Shown piece after piece: positions 1 to 5,503 of a stretch of 12,552 nt of DNA (its first letter is position 1; every line of letters starts with the position of its first letter). The notes beneath the pieces are model-generated. The model saw only the letters and a list, made by a program, of their open reading frames with translations, was not told the origin of the DNA and did not search any database. Source of the DNA: an uncultured Collinsella sp. (GTDB taxonomy: Bacteria > Actinomycetota > Coriobacteriia > Coriobacteriales > Coriobacteriaceae); contig CAMQPJ010000017.1 in the NCBI GenBank assembly GCA_947003675.1, positions 1 to 12,552 on the forward strand, read 5' to 3'. Made by a program: the position numbers and the translations under genes.

Positions 1-113
1 AGCCGTGCGACCCCTACATCCGTGCCGAGAACGAGGACGATGACGGCTACGATCCTTACAGCGATCGCCGCCCCGAGCGCGAGCCGCTGTTCGAAGCCGA
101 CCCCTGGCGCTGA
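1..113 (+). CDS. C-terminal 36 codons of an unidentified protein (partial)
   Basis: An open frame enters from the left edge and stops at a TGA at 111-113. The readable tail starts in frame at position 3 and is very acidic and rich in Asp, Pro, Tyr and Arg; it contains the stretch DPYSDRRPEREPLFEADPWR. GC-rich third positions fit a native gene. No domain, motif or membrane segment is visible in so short a piece, so no function is offered. The tail looks like a disordered C-terminal extension. It is followed by a strong hairpin at 138-204. Confidence 0.6.
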   Translation, partial: PCDPYIRAENEDDDGYDPYSDRRPEREPLFEADPWR

Positions 114-137
114 GTGCCACCAAAAAGGTCACCAAAA

Positions 138-204
138 AGTTGCGGTGAAATAGGGACTGTTTTGCGGTTTTACCAGCAAAAACAATCCCTATTTCACCGC
201 AACT
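138..204. repeat. Near-perfect 28-bp inverted repeat (hairpin)
   Basis: The arms at 138-165 and 176-204 share the core AGTTGCGGTGAAATAGGG read outward from each side. They differ only by one C/T change and a one-base indel near the loop; the loop is about 10 bases (166-175). It lies 24 bases after the stop of the upstream partial gene. No long T-run follows directly, so it is not a textbook intrinsic terminator, though a T-stretch occurs at 215-219. The length and near-identity suggest a dispersed palindromic element of the REP or MITE kind that may also end or stabilise the upstream transcript. Copy number cannot be judged from one window. Confidence 0.75.
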
Positions 205-238
205 GCGTTAGGGATTTTTCTACAGGGGGAGGGTAGTC

Positions 239-271
239 AAAAAAGCCCCGTCCCAAATTGACTGCTCGGGG
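239..271 (-). terminator. Minus-strand terminator-like hairpin
   Basis: Read on the minus strand, CCCCG (271-267) pairs with CGGGG (250-246) around a 16-base loop, and six T residues follow at 244-239. The stem is short and the loop large, so it would be a weak terminator. No convincing gene lies immediately upstream on the minus strand, only a 49-codon open remnant (194-343) without a good start. It may be part of a composite intergenic element together with the 138-204 palindrome. Confidence 0.35.
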
Positions 272-366
272 AGTCGCATTCGAGCTCGGTTGTCCTCTTA
301 GCCACTCGATATCCTTCGGAGCAATAACGGTGATAAAACTTGCTTAAGTGTTAATCAAGCTACACA

Positions 367-428
367 CAATCTTGCTCTCTAATTAATCAAGAATCGCTAT
401 AATTTTGATTAGCTAGAGAGCAAGATTG
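367..428. promoter_or_regulatory. 23-bp inverted repeat around the promoter of the ATPase gene
   Basis: The arms 367-389 and 406-428 match at 21 of 23 positions, with the core CAATCTTGCTCTCTA and its complement, around a 16-base centre. A TATAAT hexamer sits in the centre at 398-403. The right arm ends inside the ribosome site, since GGAGA at 428-432 precedes the ATG at 436. The structure could be an operator for a dimeric regulator, or an RNA hairpin sequestering the ribosome site if transcription starts further upstream. The region is clearly AT-rich compared with its surroundings. Confidence 0.5.
398..403 (+). promoter_or_regulatory. Putative -10 box for the ATPase gene
   Basis: A perfect TATAAT lies 33 bases before the ATG at 436, in an AT-rich stretch. 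The best -35 candidate is TTGCTC at 372-377, but its 20-base spacing is too long for a standard promoter. The call rests mainly on the -10 box and its position inside the inverted repeat. Confidence 0.4.
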
Positions 429-435
429 GAGAATC

Positions 436-1788
436 ATGGCATTCAACGACTTGATCGCCCAGAAAATAAAGGACTTTGAACAGCAGGGGGTTCCGCAGGT
501 CTTTGAGCGAGACCTTGATCTAGGAAACCCACAGGAGCCAAAGCGCGACAACATCGTAAATGTGATTGTGGGGGCCCGCCGTTGTGGAAAGACGTATCGC
601 CTGTATCAGGAGATGCGGCGGCTTCAGAGCCGGGGCGTCGAGCTTGACCGGATGCTTTACTTCAATTTTGAGGATGAGCGCTTGCGCCCGTATGAGCCAT
701 CGCTGCTGGCGAACGTGCTCGACACGTTCTATGCGCTGTATCCTGTTGCTCGAACCGAGGGCGCTTACATTTTCTTTGACGAGATCCAGGAAATTTCCGA
801 ATGGGGTGCGTTTCTGCGGCGTGTAGTCGATACGGAGAAAGCGACCGTCTATGTGACGGGATCTTCTTCTAAGATGCTGTCCTCAGAACTTAAGAGCGAG
901 TTCAGGGGTCGTTCCCTTGTGCGAGAGCTTTTTCCGTTGAGTTTTTCGGAATACGTTCGATATAAGACGGGGAGCGTTCCCGAGCCAGATGCGACCTTTT
1001 CTCCGAGCGATGCGGCGCTGCTTCGGCATCATCTGATCGGGTATCTTGAACGAGGGGGATTCATCGCGACACTTGAGCAGACGCCTGCAGACGCGATTCA
1101 GCTGCTACAGGAATATGCTTCGCGAACGGTCGCCATGGACGTCGTTGAACGTTACGACGTCAAGAACCCTCGCCTGGCATCGCTGTTCTTGACGCGGTGC
1201 ATGGCGTCTTCGGGACGAGAGCTGTCAGTGAATAAAGTGTACAACGAGTTCAAGAGCAGGCAGATACCCGTCAGTCGTAATTCACTCAGCGATTTACTTG
1301 AGTATTATGAGGACGCCTACCTGTTATTTTCTGTGCCGGAGTTCACGCGTTCACTGGCAAATAACATGCGGTCTGCGTCTAAGGTCTACGCTGTCGACCC
1401 TGCGATGTTTGGAGCATTCTCTCCCGCATCGGCATTGGACCAGGGCCAGAGGCTCGAGACCGCAGTGTTCAATGCGCTAAGAAGAAGGACTCCCGCGGTG
1501 AGGACCGGCTCGGTCTGCCGCCTGCTAATCAAAGAGAAGAGCAAAAGCCATGAGGTGGACTTTGTGGCTGGGGACGCGCTTCTCATGCGGGCTTATAGCC
1601 TGATTCAGGTGAGTGCGGATATGGCAAGTGAGAAAACGCGCGAGCGCGAAATTGCCGCGCTTGATGCCTCGATGGCCCAGTTCGATCTTGGCGAGTCGGC
1701 AATCGTTACCATGGATGAACAGACCGATATTCCATGCGAGCACGGTGTGGTACACGTTATGCCCGCATGGAAGTGGCTCCTTGCCTAA
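436..1788 (+). CDS. ATP-binding protein, AAA_14 / DUF4143 family
   Basis: This 450-residue protein has the usual length and layout of the AAA_14-DUF4143 ATPases. It carries a Walker A motif GARRCGKT (46-53), a Walker B strand FFDE (113-116), a sensor-like VTGSSS (140-145) and the family block LFPLSFSEY (165-173). The C-terminal part resembles the PD-(D/E)XK-like end of DUF4143 proteins, with Glu341 in a conserved helix, EVDF at 373-376 and IQVS at 390-393. The usual catalytic Lys of the (D/E)XK motif is replaced by Ser393, so nuclease activity is doubtful. The start ATG has GGAGA four bases upstream. The gene stands alone, converges on the next gene, and has looser codon use and lower GC than its neighbours, which suggests acquisition. 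The cellular role of this family is poorly defined; no target can be assigned. Confidence 0.88.
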   Translation: MAFNDLIAQKIKDFEQQGVPQVFERDLDLGNPQEPKRDNIVNVIVGARRCGKTYRLYQEMRRLQSRGVELDRMLYFNFEDERLRPYEPSLLANVLDTFYALYPVARTEGAYIFFDEIQEISEWGAFLRRVVDTEKATVYVTGSSSKMLSSELKSEFRGRSLVRELFPLSFSEYVRYKTGSVPEPDATFSPSDAALLRHHLIGYLERGGFIATLEQTPADAIQLLQEYASRTVAMDVVERYDVKNPRLASLFLTRCMASSGRELSVNKVYNEFKSRQIPVSRNSLSDLLEYYEDAYLLFSVPEFTRSLANNMRSASKVYAVDPAMFGAFSPASALDQGQRLETAVFNALRRRTPAVRTGSVCRLLIKEKSKSHEVDFVAGDALLMRAYSLIQVSADMASEKTREREIAALDASMAQFDLGESAIVTMDEQTDIPCEHGVVHVMPAWKWLLA

Positions 1789-1861
1789 TCATCTATGGAC
1801 CTGTGGGGTCAGGACCTCCTGGCTCCTTCATCACAGTTGGGGAGCACCTTGCTGCGCCAGG

Positions 1862-3352
1862 CTAGTCCTGGGCTTTGATGCTCGGCAGCAGGATCTGCGC
1901 GAGGTAGTCGGTCTCGAGTTTGGTCGCGGCGTCTGCGTTGCCGTGTTTGCCAACCAGGTCGTTCTTGATCTGACTATAGGTGTAGCGGTTGCCGGTCGTC
2001 AGCTCGACAAGCTCAATGGCCGTGTCCATGGGGTAGGTCGACACGGGATCCTGGGTGCGCCCGTTGATAGTCTGGGGCACCACGTACGGATAGACGGGGC
2101 CGCTGGCATAGACGGTATAACCGTTGCCCAGGCTGACCGTGCCCAAAACCGTATCGCCGTCATCGGGCGTAAAGGTCTCGCCATCGCGCGCGGCGACGAG
2201 CGTCACGAGCGACGTATTGGCGTCGTCGCCCAGATAGATGCATAGCGTGCTGCCATTTTGCCAAGTTGCGACCTTGCCGTACCACTCGACGGGAATATCG
2301 AGCTGGTAGAGGTCGGTTGCCTTGTGGCGAGCGTCAGCATCACGGGATGCCTGTGCCTTTTGCGCGCTCACGGCATTGACGGCGACGTCGCGCCGCGCGG
2401 TTGCTGCCTGCTGGAGTACTTTGGCAGCCGCGGCGGAGCTCGCACCGCCCTCCTCGGCATACTTGGCGGCGGCATCGATCTGGTCGTCAGTCACCGTGTT
2501 GGCCGAAGGCACTTTGAGCTTAAAGGTGGCCTGGGCACTTAAATCCTGTCCATCGCTCTTAACGGTGACCTGCGTCTTGGTGGTCGGGACGGTATAGATG
2601 GTGCCGTCGGCCGCGATGGGGGAGGCAGCGATGGAGAGCGTGTAATCGCCGGGCAGCAGTTTGATGCCGCGGCCGTGCTCGTCAACATAGAGCGTTTCGC
2701 TCACGGAGGAGCCATCAGCGTCCTGACCGCTTACCTGTACGGGAATCTTGGAGCCGGTGGAACAGTCGAGGCCCGCGGCATGCACGCCAATCTGCACTGA
2801 CATCATCGTGTGGGCATTGGCGGCGACAGCGGCAGCCTGCTCTTGCTGATATCCGTTCCAGGCAGCATAGCCTGCACCGCCGGCGACGAGCGCGACGGCC
2901 ACGACACCGGCGACCATCAGATTGCGACGCTTGGGCGACATCTTGCGATGGCGGACCTCGGCCTCGCGTGCCGAGGGGACGGACGGAAGGGGAATATCGC
3001 CCATGGCGATGGTCTCGTCCACGGCTGGTGCGGAACCCAAGCCAGGAAGCTCGCGGGTCAGCGAATCCTCGGCCGGCAAGCTGTCGAGCAAGACGGTTTC
3101 CTCGTCCGTGTCGGATCCGGGCTGGTCGTCGGCCTCGCTTTCGGAGTTCTCGTGTCCTGCCTCGTCTTCGGCAGGCGCAGCATCATCGCCGGCATCTTGT
3201 TCGCTTTCGGCTTCTGACTCATCCTGCGCATCAACAATCGAATCGTCAAACGCAATCTCGCCCAGTGCGATTCGGTCGAGGCTCTCCAAAGCCTCGGCAC
3301 ACGCTTCTGCATCTTGAGCCGCGTCCTCGCGCCCCATCGTCTCGTCACTCAT
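1862..3352 (-). CDS. Single-pass membrane protein with long acidic N-terminal tail
   Basis: The likely start is the ATG at 3352-3350, just after GGGGGA. The frame stays open 17 codons further upstream but has no ribosome site there. The 496-residue protein has an Asp/Glu/Ala/Ser-rich, probably disordered cytoplasmic region (1-135), a basic stretch RHRKMSPKRR (134-143), and one membrane helix (about 145-165, VAGVVAVALVAGGAGYAAW). The outside part is about 330 residues: a beta-rich segment (about 180-283), an Ala/Gln/Lys helical linker (290-350), and a C-terminal domain beginning DIPVEWYGKV (353-362). Three similar motifs, DETM, EETV and DETI, around Thr5, Thr86 and Thr114 in the tail resemble actinobacterial Ser/Thr-kinase or FHA-ligand sites; this is inference. 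I do not recognise a named family. It may be a cell-envelope sensor or anchor protein. Confidence 0.8.
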   Translation of the reverse strand: MSDETMGREDAAQDAEACAEALESLDRIALGEIAFDDSIVDAQDESEAESEQDAGDDAAPAEDEAGHENSESEADDQPGSDTDEETVLLDSLPAEDSLTRELPGLGSAPAVDETIAMGDIPLPSVPSAREAEVRHRKMSPKRRNLMVAGVVAVALVAGGAGYAAWNGYQQEQAAAVAANAHTMMSVQIGVHAAGLDCSTGSKIPVQVSGQDADGSSVSETLYVDEHGRGIKLLPGDYTLSIAASPIAADGTIYTVPTTKTQVTVKSDGQDLSAQATFKLKVPSANTVTDDQIDAAAKYAEEGGASSAAAAKVLQQAATARRDVAVNAVSAQKAQASRDADARHKATDLYQLDIPVEWYGKVATWQNGSTLCIYLGDDANTSLVTLVAARDGETFTPDDGDTVLGTVSLGNGYTVYASGPVYPYVVPQTINGRTQDPVSTYPMDTAIELVELTTGNRYTYSQIKNDLVGKHGNADAATKLETDYLAQILLPSIKAQD

Positions 3353-3472
3353 ATATCCCCCAATGCAATATCGGCTCAACAATGTACCCAAAAATGGGGT
3401 CATATAGAGCCGGCACGCAATTTGAAATCCGATTTAATCTGAGGGCGCCATCCGACACAACGTCGCGGCACC

Positions 3473-3513
3473 AAAAAGCCCCCGGAACGCGAACGGATTG
3501 CGTTCCGGGGGCT
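3473..3513 (-). terminator. Rho-independent terminator of the tetR-DUF5692 operon
   Basis: On the minus strand a perfect 14-bp stem, AGCCCCCGGAACGC against GCGTTCCGGGGGCT (3513-3500 and 3490-3477), closes a nine-base loop and is followed by a run of T at 3477-3473. It lies about 70 bases after the stop of the DUF5692 gene and before the next minus-strand gene, so it ends that transcript and separates the two units. Confidence 0.9.
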
Positions 3514-3580
3514 GTGCGAGGCATTGGATCGAAAGCCTGGCAAGTGGGACTACGCCCACGTGTCAACGACGAGCAATACG

Positions 3581-4588
3581 CTACTCGGCGTGCGCGTAAT
3601 CGACCTTGGCACGGCGGGCGGTAGCCTTCTCCCAATCGCTGGTGCCCTCAAAGACATCCTGCTTGTAGGGGTTGCGGCCGAGCTTCTTGGCGCGGTAGGC
3701 GACGTAGATGATCGCGGCGATGTTGGCGACCAGCGCGGCGATGGAGACCGCGGTGGCGGCGGCGGGGTCGAGCGTGGAGTGGGTCACAAAGATGGACTCC
3801 TCCTGGAAGTACGGGAACACCTGGGCAAACATGCACCAAATGGCCAGCGTAAAGGCGCGGTTCTGGATCCAGCCGCCCTTGTTCCAGATAAAGGCGGCGA
3901 CGGTGGGCGCCAGCAGCAGCGCAAAGCCGCAGAACCAGGAGTGGGTGGGCAGGCAGTTGTAGGTGTAGCAGAAGTTCCAGATGTCGTAGGCGATGATGTA
4001 GACCCAGGTCATGTCGGGCCACAGCATGTCGGTCTTGTCCTCGGAGGCGTAGACGCTCCACCAACCGGTCATGCAGAAGATGTTGATGATACCGGCGATG
4101 CCGTTGAACACGTTGTTCCAGCCGGCCAGCTGCGTGGCGCCCTCGGAGGTGACCCAAGTGGACTGGCCCAGGACAAAGAAGTGATAGGCGCTCTCGAAGT
4201 CGGACACGACGGCGATCATGATGTTGATGGCGACGATCACAAACGGCCATGCGCGGAACCAATGCGCCTTGCCGATCTTGCCCCACTGGTACTTAATGGC
4301 AATGAAGCCCCAGCAACCGGCCAGCGCCGCGTATACCTTGGCGTAGTGGAACCAGCTGTTCTGGTACACATGGGTGGGGTTGGTGAGCGCCCACTCGGCA
4401 CCCTGCGAGACGCCGATGGCGATGGCGACGCAGTAGATGGTCATGGCCAGCGGAGCCACGCCAAAGATGATGGCCGCGCCGAGCTTGGTGCGGCGGCCGA
4501 CCTCGTTGAGCACGATCAGGCCGATAAAGACCATGGCCCAGCCGGCCCAGTGGATAAGGGTATCGCTACCCCAAACATCGAACAGCAT
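3581..4588 (-). CDS. DUF5692 family multi-pass membrane protein
   Basis: This 335-residue protein has roughly eight or nine hydrophobic segments, near residues 12-28, 36-60, 82-99, 113-129, 160-180, 193-211, 216-234, 246-261 and 277-298, and a short charged C-terminal tail (300-335). It is rich in Trp, and the stretch from DMTWVY (192-197) through NFCYTYNCLPTHSWFCG (205-221) is the part I recognise as typical of DUF5692 proteins of gut Firmicutes and Coriobacteriia. AAAGGAGAG precedes the ATG. The gene follows a TetR regulator on the same strand after 63 bases and ends in a strong terminator, so the two are probably co-transcribed. Family function is unknown. The layout suggests a transporter or membrane enzyme controlled by the regulator's ligand, but no catalytic motif supports one over the other. 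Confidence 0.85.
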   Translation of the reverse strand: MLFDVWGSDTLIHWAGWAMVFIGLIVLNEVGRRTKLGAAIIFGVAPLAMTIYCVAIAIGVSQGAEWALTNPTHVYQNSWFHYAKVYAALAGCWGFIAIKYQWGKIGKAHWFRAWPFVIVAINIMIAVVSDFESAYHFFVLGQSTWVTSEGATQLAGWNNVFNGIAGIINIFCMTGWWSVYASEDKTDMLWPDMTWVYIIAYDIWNFCYTYNCLPTHSWFCGFALLLAPTVAAFIWNKGGWIQNRAFTLAIWCMFAQVFPYFQEESIFVTHSTLDPAAATAVSIAALVANIAAIIYVAYRAKKLGRNPYKQDVFEGTSDWEKATARRAKVDYAHAE

Positions 4589-4606
4589 GCTGCTCTCCTT
4601 TCACAC

Positions 4607-4634
4607 GCCCGCGGCCCCTCTTCTGATCGCGGGC
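4607..4634 (-). other. Intergenic hairpin between tetR and the DUF5692 gene
   Basis: A 7-bp GC-only stem, GCCCGCG with CGCGGGC (4607-4613 and 4628-4634), closes a 14-base loop just upstream of the ribosome site of the DUF5692 gene. No T-run follows on the minus strand. It could be a processing or mRNA-stability element separating the expression of the two cistrons, or chance in GC-rich DNA. Confidence 0.4.
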
Positions 4635-4651
4635 AGTTTGGCCAAATGTCG

Positions 4652-5314
4652 TCAGTTCTGGGGCTTGCGCTCCGGATACTTGGCGGTATAGCCCTCGATG
4701 TGGAGTGTCGAGGCGATGATTTCCTTGACCGTCTCGTCGGGCACATCGGGGTGCGTGCGGATATACATCAACAACCCCATGATGAGGGTGTAGAACGTCT
4801 CGTAGACATGGTCGATGCGTAGCTCATGATGGGCGACAAAATCTACCACGGTGGTGTCGCAGATATACTGCGCCACACGCTGGACCACGTTGTGCAAAAA
4901 GCCGCCGTAGAGCGCGCCGCTGCTTGAGGTGAGCGTACTCGGCAGCTCGTGGCCGCTGGCGACCAGGCGCTTAAAGAGCGGGGCGACGGTGTCGAGCGCG
5001 CCCTCGATATCGCCGACGGTGCGGCCGGCGTTCCACTGCTCGAGTTCGGAGATAAAGCCGTCGATCGCCTCGTCCATAACAGCGGTGACGGCGGCGTCCA
5101 TATCGGCAAAGTAGTGGTAGAACAATGAACGCGTGCAGCCTGCTCGCTTGGTCACGGCCGATACCGATAGGTGGGACACGCCCAACTCGGAGCTTACGGT
5201 GCGCACGGCATCGAGGATCTCGCGACGGCGTTCGTCGCCCGTCAGACGCTTTGCCGCGCTATCGGATGCGGGGACGGCATCGACCACAGAGGTATCTGCT
5301 GTGTTGTCGCCCAT
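4652..5314 (-). CDS. TetR/AcrR family transcriptional regulator
   Basis: This 220-residue protein has the classic TetR layout. After a disordered N-terminal lead (1-25), helix 1 begins near RRREILDAV (29-37). The helix-turn-helix covers about 49-70, with LSVSAVTKRAGCTRSLFYHYF showing the typical Tyr-His-Tyr-Phe end. The remaining 150 residues are the helical ligand and dimer domain with no obvious relatives. The start ATG at 5314-5312 follows AAAGGCGG. The gene is divergent from the oxidoreductase and heads a probable operon with the DUF5692 gene. Two 15-bp palindromes at 5373-5387 and 5396-5410 in the shared upstream region are its likely binding sites, implying autoregulation and control of both arms. 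The ligand is unknown. Confidence 0.92.
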   Translation of the reverse strand: MGDNTADTSVVDAVPASDSAAKRLTGDERRREILDAVRTVSSELGVSHLSVSAVTKRAGCTRSLFYHYFADMDAAVTAVMDEAIDGFISELEQWNAGRTVGDIEGALDTVAPLFKRLVASGHELPSTLTSSSGALYGGFLHNVVQRVAQYICDTTVVDFVAHHELRIDHVYETFYTLIMGLLMYIRTHPDVPDETVKEIIASTLHIEGYTAKYPERKPQN

Positions 5315-5372
5315 GTTTTGCCGCCTTTCATCCTCTTTTGCCGGACCGTTCGCCTAACAGTCTTGAATATTG

Positions 5373-5387
5373 TTGACGGTTCGTCAA
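5373..5387. promoter_or_regulatory. Palindromic operator candidate, copy 1
   Basis: TTGACG-GTT-CGTCAA is a perfect 6-3-6 palindrome in the divergent region between the TetR gene and the oxidoreductase gene. It shares the scheme TTGAC(A/G)-N3-(T/C)GTCAA with the second copy. Odd-length dyads of about this size are normal for TetR-family dimers. Confidence 0.7.
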
Positions 5388-5395
5388 TACTATTT

Positions 5396-5410
5396 TTGAC
5401 ACAATGTCAA
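5396..5410. promoter_or_regulatory. Palindromic operator candidate, copy 2
   Basis: TTGACA-CAA-TGTCAA is a perfect 6-3-6 palindrome whose centre is 23 bp from that of copy 1, about two helical turns. Each arm also matches the -35 consensus TTGACA, on either strand, so a bound repressor would block RNA polymerase. No strong -10 hexamer at standard spacing was found in either direction, so the exact promoter stays unassigned. Confidence 0.7.
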
Positions 5411-5503
5411 CAATGGCGGGTGAACGGCATGGGGGCATGCCCGGCCTGCAAAAAAAGAGGGGCGCCGCGGCCTCGTCGGGCTGCGGCAAGAGAAGGGACA
5501 ACC

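Noticed and set aside
272..335. Minus-strand stretch with GAGTGGCTAAGAGGAC, reminiscent of a tRNA-Ser/Leu D-arm.
   Set aside because: No acceptor stem, anticodon arm or TTCGA-type T-loop can be built around it, so a tRNA remnant is not supported.
1789..1871. Short inverted repeats (CCAGG/CCTGG at 1857-1871) in the gap between convergent genes.
   Set aside because: Five-base stem without a T-run, partly inside the minus-strand coding end. Too weak to call a terminator.
3524..4822. A 432-codon plus-strand open frame opposite the DUF5692 gene.
   Set aside because: It crosses the terminator and the tetR-DUF5692 junction and has shadow-type composition, with no ribosome site of note.
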